Source: Yamagishiella unicocca (lineage: Eukaryota; Chlorophyta; Chlorophyceae; Chlamydomonadales; Volvocaceae). From it: a DNA stretch of 64,000 nucleotides. The translations under genes were made by a program, and so were the position numbers. The notes under the pieces were generated by a model that did not search any database, was not told where the DNA came from, and worked only from the letters and a program-made list of their open reading frames with translations. Each line of letters starts with the position of its first letter. The first letter of the stretch is position 1. This document shows positions 11,640 through 21,691 of this stretch, one piece after another. The DNA is taken from positions 186,001 to 250,000 of the forward strand of contig BDSL01000067.1 of the NCBI GenBank assembly GCA_003116995.1, written 5' to 3'.

Positions 11640-12062
11640 ATGACCACGACAACCAGCCTTTCTCACGGAAACTACCACATGGGAGGTCATAGCGGCTCTC
11701 GCCATATCATTGTATGCAGCGCCGGCACCTCGGCCGTGACTCGTCCAGAACCCCGCCGCCCCTCATCACCAGCAACTACCGCAACTGCCACATCCACCCG
11801 ATGCCGCATGCGACCAGGGGGGCTTTCCACCACCTCCCACCCCTTCAGCACCTCCTAACCCCCCCACCACCTCCCGCCCCTCCACCCTTCCCCACCCTTC
11901 CGCCCCTCTGCCCCCCTCCCGCGCCCCCCTGCATCCCATGCAGTTCTGCCCCCCATCCCGCCGGCCCCCCCTTGTATCCACACTCCCTTCCCACCTGCCA
12001 GCAACACAAACGGCAGGCTGACGAAGCAGGCGGTGATGGGCATGGAGGCCGTCATGGAGGGG
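11640..12062 (-). pseudogene. third, fragmentary copy of the exchanger 3' end
   Basis: 12000-12055 matches exon 9 on the minus strand (MPITACFVSLPFVLLAG followed by a GT donor) but has a small deletion near its start that breaks the frame. 11640-11760 matches the 3' flank found at 7560-7700 and 21360-21420. The sequence for the last exon, which should lie between them, is missing. The fragment implies a further round of local duplication and deletion. Confidence 0.65.
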
Positions 12063-12554
12063 TGGGGGGGAGCAGGGATGCGGTGCTGGCCAGCACCCTC
12101 CCTATGGCAAAAAATGTCGGCTACCCCTCGGTTTGGCAAATCCAACCCAACCGACCGGGCGCCTACTCCCTGCATAACCCCCCATCCACTATCCCCCCGG
12201 GGGTTACTCCCCGGTGGGTTACCCAACCAGTACGCAGACCACCCGAGGGTTCGTTGGACCCCATCGCCCCTTAGGTTGATTAACCCCCCCTTCCTTACTA
12301 ATCTGTAACCCCTCTGTTGGGTCAGCCCTCCGTAACCAAACCCCTCCGATATGTGACCCCATGCTAACCCCATGCAAAGCTATCCCAACACCAGGATACC
12401 ATAGGCTCATAACAGACCTGATCTCACAGGCATTGCAATCTCCAGTCTCGCCACCTACAGCAGCCATGTGCACCCCTCTATGCAGCCTACAGCAGCCTCG
12501 TGCACCCCAACAACAACACTGCTTTCTCTACATCTGCTTGGAACGCTTGCGTGG
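12063..12554. other. 3' flank of the TIR/TPR gene, nothing recognised
   Basis: No ORF with support and no clear minus-strand TGTAA poly(A) signal were seen. The segment is rich in CCAACC/GGTTACCC-like short words. Confidence 0.4.
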
Positions 12555-15500
12555 CTACACAGTGTCGTGCGCAGTTGGGTTCAATGGCAGGCCCTCCTGC
12601 TCCTGCGCGGGCCGCCTTGCTGTGCCTCCTGCTTGCTGCTTCCTGCCCTCCAGCACCCGCCTGTACAGTGGTTCCGCCTCATCCAGCTTGCCTTGATCCT
12701 TGAACAGGCCAGCCAGGTTGTTAACTGACACGAGTGTCTCGGGGTGGTCGGCACCCAGCACTCGCTCCCTGCCCTCTAGCGCCCGCCTGTACAGCGGTTC
12801 AGCCTCATCTAGCCGTCCATGCAGTTGGCTGAGCCGTGCAGCTAAGTACAGCTTATCAGCCATGTCATCTGTCCATTTGGACTCCGCAGGCGGCACCTGT
12901 GCCACCGCTCCTGCGACCAGGGCGTCCTTGAGGCGCTGGGTCAAGATGTTTAGGTCACCCAAGTCAGTTCGCATGTCGGCCAGAATGCGGACCCGATCGC
13001 TCTCCTCAGTGGCCTGAGCACTATCGACGTCCAAACCAATGAAGACCTGTTGGGGAGGAAGGGATGGTGCAGGAGTTTAAACAGGTGAATGGTGTAAAAA
13101 CACATTGGTTGCAAACCTGGATCAGGGTAGGGTATCCGTACATCCATTACCTGACCGTTCCGTCGGCACTAAGTTTCAACCCAAACGCATTTTGGGTTTC
13201 GGCATGTACGCTGGCCGGGGGTGGGATCTCTCCCCCTTCTCCCTCTCCCTAGCCTCTCCCAGCCCTCTTTCTCTCTCCCCCTTCTCCCCCCTCCTCCCCT
13301 CTCCCTCGCGCCCTTCCTGCTGGCCACGGGCTATCCTCTCCGGGTTGTCCCGCCACTTTCCCCGCCTCCCTCTAGGCAACCCAAATTCTCTGGCATGCAT
13401 GTGCTCAAATGCGTTCGCGAATGTCTTGCCAGCTAATTCCTGCCCTCTGTTTCCTATGTCATGTAACCGTGTCATCTTGCCAATCCCTCCCTCTTCCCCC
13501 CCTCCCTCTTCCCTACTTCCCCCCTCCATCTCCCCTCTCATTCCCACTCTGTCCCTCCCCCTCCCTCACCCCCTCTCTTCTCCCCTTCCCCCGCCTCGCT
13601 CTCTCCCTCTCCAAATAGCCTACTTGTTGGACATGTCAAGCATAGTGTGCGTCCTCTTGCCCCTCTCCTTCCGTCCAGCACCCCTCCCCACGACCCCCCC
13701 TTGCCATTAAGGTGGTAGCAGTGGCAACCCCTTCGTCGCACGCCCTCCACCCCCGCCTTCCTATGCCACATGCCCGACTCCCCCCCTAGCCCCTGCCACA
13801 CCCCCAACACCACTGTGCCCGTACCGACCTCCTCGACCTTCTTGAAGTCTAGTCCGTAGGACAGCACCATCAGCTTCTTCCCCGCCTTGATGCTCTGCCA
13901 CGCCTCGTACAGGCACCAGATGCGGGTGAGCAAGGCACCTGCTGGGTCCAGGACCATGAGGGTCTCCTGCGCGTCGTGGACCGCCTCCCACAGCGCCGCC
14001 AAATCGTCCGTGTTCTGACTGCCCTTGTGCTGGTTCTGGGAGGACAGCGAGCAGGAAAGGCAGGTGCGGGAGGGTGGTTGGACCCCAGCATGGCCATTAC
14101 TTCCGTTGATACTGGTTGGCAGGACACTGCGACCACAACATTTTCTAATCCCAGATCCACATGCTACCCACAATGTGTGCAACAACAACTCCGGGACTTG
14201 CATGCGCACATGCTTCAACGGGACTTATATTGCTGTACGGCACAGATCGTCATTACTCACCACTGCAAAGATGTCGAACCACACAAACACCTCGCTGGCA
14301 GCCAGGAGCGACAGCGGCTGGCCATCCTCCTGCCACCACGCCTTCTGCCGCTCATGCTCCCAGTGCTTAGCCACCATGTCCAACGTCTCCGCAAAGGGCC
14401 GCGACCAGGTGTGGCTGATGAAGAAGAACGGCTGCCCCTGGGACACAGCGCCTTGATGCTCCTGCGGAATCACACCTGTGTAGCGGCACTGGGTGTCATC
14501 TGTTGCCGGCTTGATGATCTGCTCAACCATCTCTTCCGAAGTCATGCTGAGCTCATGAATCCGGTTGTCCTTGACAAACCACTGCAGCCAGGTTAAGGAC
14601 ACCGCGGCCTGCGAACAAACAGAGGGCGGGGGCGGGTGGGGGTAGTATTTGTGGCCAGTTCTGTGTTTCAGGTTTCCCCTGATGCATCATCCAACTCCTA
14701 CAGTGTACTGCCGCTCAGCCACTACCTGGCGCCTCTTTAGCAGCTCCCCCATGTCCCCTGTGGATGTGGTAGGGCCGGCCAGAGTAGCTGCCTGGGGTAC
14801 GTACCAACGTCACCCTCTTGCATGGCTGATGAGCACCGAGCCGAGTTCCTCAACTCAAAGTGAAACCGTATGCACCAGGACTGGTCCAGCCGCGAGCTAT
14901 GTAGGGACCCATTACACAGACCCTAAACACGACCATACCTGAATGAATGGCCCAATCATAGGGGCGGCCCTGTTCCTTTATAGGCATACCGTCCTAGCTG
15001 TGCAAGGGCCCTTACCTTCGAGATGTGCGTGGCATCGCGGTCCATCACGCTGCTCTTGCCGCCACTGAGCACTCGTGCCCTGCCCTCCAGCACCCGCCTG
15101 TACAGTGGTTCCACTGCAGCCAGCTTGCCCTGAGCCTTGAACAGGCCAGCCAGGTTGTTAACTGACGCGAGTGTCTCGGGGTGGTTGGCACCCAGCATTA
15201 GCTCCCTGCCCTCCAGTGCCCGCATGTACAGTGGTTCCGCTGCAGCCAGCTTGCCCTGATCCTTGAACAAGCCAGCCAGGTTGCTGACTGTTGTGAGTGT
15301 GTTTGGGTGGTATGCACCCAGCACTCGCTGCCTGCCCTCCAGCGCCCGCCTGTACAGTGGTTCCGCCTCAGCCAGCTTGCCCTGAGCCTGGAACAGGCCA
15401 GCCAAGTTGTTAACTGACACGAGTATCTCGGGGTGGTCTGCACCCAGCACTCGCTCCCTGCCCTCCAGCGCCCGCCTGCAAAGTGGTTCCGCCTCATCCA

Positions 15501-18500
15501 GCTTGCCCTGAGCCTTGAACAGGCCAGCCAGGTTGTTAACTGATGTGAGTGTGTCTGGGTGGTCTGCCCCCAGCACTCGCTGCCTGCCCTCCAGCGCCCG
15601 CCTGTACAGTGGTTCCGCCTCAGCCAGCTTGCCCTGAGCCTCAAACAGGCCAGCCAGGTTGTCAAATGACATGAGTGTCTCAGGGTGGTCGGCACCCCGC
15701 ACTCGCTCCCTGCCCTTCAGCGCCCGCCTGTACAGTGGTTCTGCCTCAGCCAACTTGCCCTGATCTTCGAACAGGCCAGCCAGGTTGGTAACTGACACGA
15801 GTGTCTCGGGGTGGTCTGCACCCAGCACTCGCTCCCTGCCCTCCAGCGCCCGCCTGCAAAGTGGTTCCGTCACAGCCAGCTTGCCCTGAGCCTTGAACAG
15901 GCCAGCCAGGTTGTTAACTGACATGAGTGTCTCAGGGTGGTCTGCACCCAGCATTAGCTCTCTGCCCTCCAGCGCCCGCCTGTACAGTCGTTCCGCCGCA
16001 GCCAGCTTGCCCTGAGCCTTGAACAGGCCGGCCAGGTTGTTGACTGATGCGAGTGTGTCGGGGTGGTCTGCACCCAGCATTCGCTCTCTGCCCTCCAGTG
16101 CCCGCCTGTACAGCGGTTCTGCCACAGCCAGCCGCCCATACAGTAGGCTGAGGCGTGCAGCTATGTCAAGCTCACGGGCCATCTCATCCGTCCATTCGGA
16201 CTCCACAGGTGGCACCTGTGCCACCGCTCCTGCGACCAGGGCCTCCTTGAGGCGGTGGTTCATGAGGTTCAAGTCGCCAACGTCGGATTGAATGTCGGCC
16301 AGAATGCGGACCCGGTCGCTCTCCACATTGACCTTAGCACTGCGAACATCCAAATCAATAAAGACCTGGGGTTGAGGAGAGGAAGGGAATGTTCCGGAGG
16401 TAAGCTGCAAGTGATCTTGATTACAGTACGGTGTATCCGTATGTCCACTACCCTGACCTTTCCATTAGCACTGCCTTCACACAACAACTGCATTCTGGGT
16501 TCCGATCCCCTCTTATCGGTCGTTTTTTCGCAATCCCCCGCTCTGCGTTCCCCCTACCCCCCTCTCTCCCTCTACCCCCCTCCTCCCGGCCTCCCGTCTG
16601 CCTGCTTTGCTCCCTGTCCCGCATCTTCACGCCCCGTATTTCCTCACTTTATCCTTCCCCTCTGCAGGACGCCATCGTACACCGCCGTACGCGCCTCCCC
16701 GTATATCCATCCTCCCCTTCCATGCCTCCGCCTCTTTCGCCGCGCCGCTGGGGCCTCTTCATTGTTTTGACCCCTGTATTCCCGCTCCCCTCCTAGATGT
16801 TTTTTCTCACGCCCTCTGCTGTCCCTTGCCCGCATGCTTCGCGTCGACCGCCTTCCCCACCCGCTCTGGGCCCTGGCCAGGTGAGTTCCGCCGCTGGGGT
16901 GGGCTTCTGTTCTGGTAGTTTTCGCTAGTCGTTGCACTCTTGTCTGCGGGCGTCAGGACCTGCGTCTAGGCTTTCGCGTCCCCCATGGCTTCGCGGTGCG
17001 GCTTTGGCCTCCTCTCCTGGACGACCGCGGACCTCCTCCGGTAATGACCGGCTTTCTCACGCATCTGGTCGGTATTCGGGCGGGTCGGGACTGGGACTCC
17101 GACTAGGACTGGGACTGGACCGCGATGGCCGCTCTCCCATAGCGCAACAACTCCCACAGCTTTCCTGCTAGCGCCCAAAACCGATTCTGCGAAAACTCTA
17201 CGTGCGTCGCGTGGGGTCCTCGCTTCTTTTCGTCTCGCCGTAGCCGCTATAGTTTGGACGCTAAAGGTCATATTTCGACCTTCAGCTTTAGTATCCCCAA
17301 CCCAGTTCTCGAGCATGCATCTCAAAACTTCTGTCTCAAACGGTTTTTCGGACATCCACGGGTTTCCCTCGAACCTCCCTCCTCTCCCTCTCTCCCCCCC
17401 ACTCTTCCTCGCTGGGTTGGGCCCCTGTTTTGGTGTTTTTTGCTAGTCGTTGCACTCTTGCCTGCGGGCGTCAGGACCTGCGTCTAGGCTTTCGCGTCCC
17501 CCATGGCGGCGCGGCGCGGCTTCGGCCTCCTACCATGGACGACAACGGACCGTCTCTGGTAATGACCGGCTTCCTCACGACGTCCGCAACCATCTGGTCG
17601 GTATTCGGGCGTGTCGGGACCGGGATCGGGACCGAACCTCGCTGTCCGCTCTCCCATAGCTCACCACCTCCCCCAGTTCTCCTGCTAGAGCCCAAAACCG
17701 GTTCTGCGAAACGTTTCCGTGCGTCGTGCGGGGTAATCACTTCATGTCGTCTCGTTGTAGCCGCTTTAGCTTAGCCGCCCAAGGTCGTATTACGACCTTC
17801 AGCTTTAGTATCCCCAACCCAGTTCTCCAGCGTGTATCTCAAAACGTCTATCCTAAACGGTTTTTCGGGCATCCACGGGTCTTCCTTGAATCCTCCCTCC
17901 CTCTACCCCCCCACTCCCCCCCCTCCCTCTCCCTCCCTCCCTCTCCCTCCCTCCCTCCCTCTCCCTCCCTCCCTCCCTCTCCCTCCCTCCCTCCCTCTCC
18001 CTCCCTCCCTCCCTCTCCCCCCCTCCCTCCCTCTCCCCCCCTCCCTCCCTCTCCCCCCTCCCTCCTTCTCCCCCCTTCCTCCCTCTCCCCCCTTCCTCCC
18101 TCTCCCCCCTTCCTCCCTCTCCCCCCCTTCCTCCCTCTCCCCCCCTCCCTCCCACTTCCCCCCTCCTTCCTCCTCTCCCCCTCCCTCCCTCTCCCCCCCT
18201 CCCTCCCTCTCCCCCCCTCCCTCCCTCTCCCCCCTCCCTCCCTCCTCCTCTCTCCCTCCCTCCCTCTCCCCCCCTCTCTCCCTCTCCCCCCTTCCTCCCT
18301 CTCCCCCTCCCTCTCCCCCCTCCCTCCCTCTCCCCCCTCCCTCCCTCTCCCCCCTCCCTCCCTCTCCCCCCTCCCTCCCTCTCCCCCCCTCCCTCCCTCT
18401 CCCCCCCTCCCTCCCTCTCCCCCCTCCCTCCCTCTCCCATCCGCGCGCCCCGCTGTACTCCTTCCCGCCGTACCCGGCTGCCCTTATCTAGCCGGACGCC

Positions 18501-20584
18501 TGTCAATTCCCTCTCTTTCACTGCACCGCCCCGGACTTTCCTTTCTGCAGCCCCAAGAAACCGGCTCCACAGGTTTGCCGGTCGTCCGTCCCAATGCTCC
18601 AGCATGCGCCCACATCCTCGCTGTCCGCCGACCATGCGCCCACTATCTTGTCGTTTTTCGTGTCACCTGTTTCACACCAGCCCCCTCTCCCCTCCCTCCC
18701 TCTCCCCCCTCCTCCTTCCTCCCTCCTAAACGCATTTATTTCATGCAAGGGGTTTCCTTGCTACCTGCCTCCGTTTCCCGCTCCCTCTGACCCCCGCTCG
18801 CCCCCGCCACCCTCCCCCCTCCGCCCCTCTTCCCCCGCTCCCCCTCTCCGCCGCTCCCCCCCTCACCCCCCGCCCTCCCTCTCCGAACGCTCCTCCTCCC
18901 CTCCTCTCTCCCTTCCCCCCCCGCCCCTCTCGTCTCCCCCCCACCCTTCCTCTCCCTCCCGCCCCCGCTCCCCCTCTCACCTCCCGCCCTCCATCTCTCC
19001 TCCCGCTGTTCCTGTCCTCATAAATATGGTAAACCCCTCCACTGCACCCTCTTCCTTCCCCTTCCCCCCTGCCCCTTCCTTTGCCACTATGCCCGAACCC
19101 CCCCTTCACTCGGCCCCCTAGCCCCTGCCAACCCCCCCACCATTGTGCCGTACCGACCTTCTCGAGCTTCTCGAAGGGGAGTCCGTACGACAGCATCCGC
19201 AGCTTGTTGTTCCCCGCCGTGCTGCTCTGCCACGCCTCGACCATGCACCAGATGCGGGTGAGCAAGGTACCTTCCGGGTCCAGGACCATGAGGGTCTCCT
19301 GCGCGTCGTGGACCACCTCCCACAGCGCCGCCAAATCGCCATTGTCCTGCCCAACCACGTGCTGGTTCTGGGAGGGCAGCGAGCAGGAAAGGCAGGTGAG
19401 GGAGGGGCGGTTGGACCCCAGCAGGGCAGTTACTTATGTTGAATCTGGTTGGCAGGACAATGCGACCACAAAGTTTTTATCATCCCAGATCCAGATGCTA
19501 CTCACAGTATGTGCGACCACAACCCCGGTACTTGCATGCGCACATGCTTCAACGGGACTTATATTGCTGTACGGCACATATCATCATTACTCACCACTGC
19601 AAAGATGTCGAACCACACAAACACCTCGTCGGCAGCCAGGGGCGGCAGCGGCTGGCCGTCCTTCCGCCTCCACGCCTTCTGCCGCTCAGGCTCAAAGTGT
19701 TTAACCACCATGTCCAACGTCTCCGCAAAGGGCCGGGACCATGTTTGGCTGATGAAGAAGAACGGCCGCCCCTGGGACACGGCGCCTTGAAGGGCCGGGT
19801 CCCTCAGCATCCAGTCAGTGAAGCGGCACTTGGCAGCGAGGCGGAACAGGTAGCGAGACGTCAACGGCTTGATGATCTGCTCAATCAGCTGCAGCGAGTT
19901 CAGGCCCCGCTCGCGAATCCGGTTGTCCTCGACGAACTGCTGCAGCCAGGCTAGGGACACCGCGGCCTGCGAGCAAAGAGAAGGCATGGGAGGGCGGGGG
20001 ACGTGTTTGTGGCTGGTGCTACGATTCGGGTTTCCCCTGCTGCATCATCCAACTCCTATTGGCTTTCTGCCGCTCAACCACCACCTGAACACTGCTGAGC
20101 GTTCCTATAACGACTTGCGCTACTGCTGGGCGTACATATAACGACTACTTCCAAGGTGATGCCTCTTTGGCAGCTCCTCCCATGTCCCCTGGGGATGTGG
20201 TAGGTCCGGCCAGAGCAGCCGCCTGGGGTACGTACCAACGTCGCCCTCATGCATGGCTGATGAGCACCGAGCCGAGTTCCTCAATGCAAAGTGAGACTGT
20301 ATGCACCATGACTGGGGTCCAGCCGCGAGCTACGTATGGACCCATCACACAGACCCTAAAACGCGACCACACCGAAACGGATGGCCCAATGCCAAGATGG
20401 CCGGCCCTGTTTGTTTATCGGTGTACCGTCCTAGCTGTGCAACGGCCCTTACCTTCGAAATATGCGTGGCAGGGCGGGCCATCGCGCTGCTGTTGCCGCC
20501 ACTGAGCGCGCCAGAAGCCACCAGCTCAGGCCCTGGTGCGGCTGCGTCATCGCCAGATGGCGCAGCGCCAGTAGGAGCCTGCAT
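12555..20584 (-). CDS. TIR-like domain / kinesin-light-chain TPR protein, internally duplicated
   Basis: Seven exons: 20584-20453, 19966-19595, 19367-19158, 16365-15016, 14608-14261, 14035-13829 and 13046-12555. Every junction is phase 0 and the total is 1036 aa. The ATG at 20584 is the first after an in-frame TAG 18 bases upstream. Layout: short N-terminus (1-44); TIR-like module 1 (45-238) with FFFISQTW, VFVWFDIFAVVNQH and LTRIWCMVEAW; eight 42-residue TPRs plus a partial one (about 290-670; consensus LYRRALEGRERVLGADHP); TIR-like module 2 (689-873); and a second, shorter TPR block (874-1036). The TIR assignment is an inference from the strand pattern and the WC..EAW motif. No NB-ARC is seen, no transmembrane segment is obvious, and a catalytic Glu is not identified. 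The tail of exon 1 (SSAMARPATHISK) resembles the tail of exon 4 (SSVMDRDATHISK), and the following introns are homologous, so the second half arose by tandem duplication. A role in signalling or innate-type recognition is only a guess. Confidence 0.82.
15058..16139 (-). repeat. 126-bp TPR-coding tandem repeats
   Basis: Inside exon 4 the 42-codon TPR unit (EPLYRRALEGRERVLGADHP...SVNNLAGLFKAQGKL) recurs eight full times plus a partial. DNA identity between units is high enough to suggest ongoing homogenisation or recent expansion. The stretch is open in other frames as well, which creates shadow ORFs. Confidence 0.9.
16668..17380 (+). repeat. long copy of the dispersed intronic repeat
   Basis: About 700 bp, matched in reverse orientation at 43701-44400 and partly at 17400-17893. 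Shared landmarks in order: TCGCCGCGCCGCTGGGGC, CTGGGCCCTGGCCAGGTGAG, GCTAGTCGTTGCACTCTTG, GGTCGGTATTCGGGCG, a GACCTTCAGCTTTAGTATC block, and the constant end CCACGGGTTTCCCTCGAACC. The constant end is the part found alone at more than 20 sites in the window. The embedded CCAG|GTGAG looks like a splice donor. Confidence 0.8.
17400..17893 (+). repeat. second, 5'-shortened copy of the long dispersed repeat
   Basis: Begins near GCTAGTCGTTGCACTCTTG and ends at the same constant end (TCCACGGGTCTTCCTTGAAT), directly in tandem with the longer copy. It lacks the first about 230 bp, so truncation affects the end opposite the constant one. Confidence 0.75.
17900..18440. repeat. CCCTCC/CTCC pyrimidine microsatellite
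   Basis: About 540 bp of almost pure C/T in CTCCCTCC and CTCCCCC units. The opposite strand is G/A only, so apparent Arg/Glu/Gly-rich ORFs are artefacts. Such mirror-repeat purine/pyrimidine tracts can form triplex DNA. Confidence 0.9.
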
Positions 20585-21691
20585 CTCCGGCAAGCTTGGC
20601 TAGGCAGCCTTCAGGTTTTCATGGGTCTTGGCTTTCAGGACTTGCACCTGACAGAATAAAGGCTCTCCGGCGGATACCCAGCCTAGGAAAGATCTCCGCA
20701 GTGAACCATAGCCAGGATGCACATGAAGATGTCGTGATAGCGCACAAACCCTACGCCGCTGCAGTATAAATAACCCACACGACGCTTCGATACTCGTATA
20801 CAAAGTACTTTACAATCCCGCTTTGCAACGGCCGCTACTATGCCGCAGGTAGAGATTAGGTGACGTGCAAATGCCCGTGCACTTCGATGAGACGTTCATC
20901 AGCGTTCATACATCGAAGCGAAGGATGGCGATCATCGGAATGGATTCATGACGTCCATAACATTAGTGCCTTAATAATGTTTGTCATTTTTTTGGAGCTC
21001 ATTGGCAAAGAGATGCCAAACGTCGCTACTAGGAGGACACATACCAGAGTGGTGTTGGCGATGCGAGGACACAGCGGGCGTAAGTGTCGAAAACGTAGTC
21101 TCTAGGAGTCATAAATGGTTGGAGAAAGATTTGAGGCAAAACAGTGGTTGTATCGGTGCGCTTGGTCGGGCATGGAGGCGGGCTGTTCGCTATCATCCCG
21201 CCCATCTCCGACCTCTCCCCTCCTACCCAGGTCAGAAAGCATCGCGATGTGGTCGGATAAAAGAGGATAGACGCGGCGAGCCGGCGTACATCGTACGAGG
21301 GCACAGCGCAGGGGACACCTGAGGGGTGGTATAAAAAAGATTAGTAATACCACAGTAGCGGCCCTCGCCATATCGTCATGCAGCACCGGCGCCTCTGCCG
21401 CGACTCGTCCTGACCCCCCTCGTCACCAGCAACCACTACACCTGTTTCCTGGCTACCACAGCCCTCCTTGAGCAGCACACCCACTTGCACGTTGTGCCGA
21501 CTTCCCAGTCCCAGCCGCGTGTATCGGATCACCCAGGCAAAACACAACCTTACCACCACACTGCGACCACGTCCCCCGGACAACATCGCCATTCCGCTGC
21601 CGACACCAGTCTCAACCAGTCCGAGTGGCCCGACCCGGCCCCAGCCCGGCCTCAAATTCCCCCCCGCTCCCGCTCCCACTCCCGCCATACT
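20585..21691. other. spacer between exchanger 3' end and TIR/TPR start
   Basis: Both flanking genes read on the minus strand, so this holds the exchanger's 3' UTR and the TIR/TPR promoter. A minus-strand TGTAA at 20814-20810 could be the exchanger's poly(A) signal (about 880 nt after its stop) but is weak evidence. The spacer is conserved in block A, where the transposon landed at the site equivalent to 20831-20833. Confidence 0.5.

Larger units (their letters stand above)
16366..19157 (-). other. 2.8-kb intron 3 of the TIR/TPR gene, filled with repeats
   Basis: Bounded by donor GTCGGT at 19157 and an acceptor CCCCAG at 16366, both also used by the homologous junctions of the second module. 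It holds one long and one shorter copy of a dispersed repeat (16668-17380 and 17400-17893), a pyrimidine microsatellite (17900-18440) and C-rich low-complexity DNA (18700-19120). No coding sequence is supported. Confidence 0.75.

Noticed and set aside
17853..18790. Long Ser/Pro/Leu ORFs on the plus strand and Arg/Glu/Gly ORFs on the minus strand
   Set aside because: Caused by the CCCTCC microsatellite in a TIR/TPR intron.
20764..20771. TATAAATA as a TATA box
   Set aside because: It faces the plus strand, where no gene begins nearby; its presence in block A (about 3495) only reflects the duplication.
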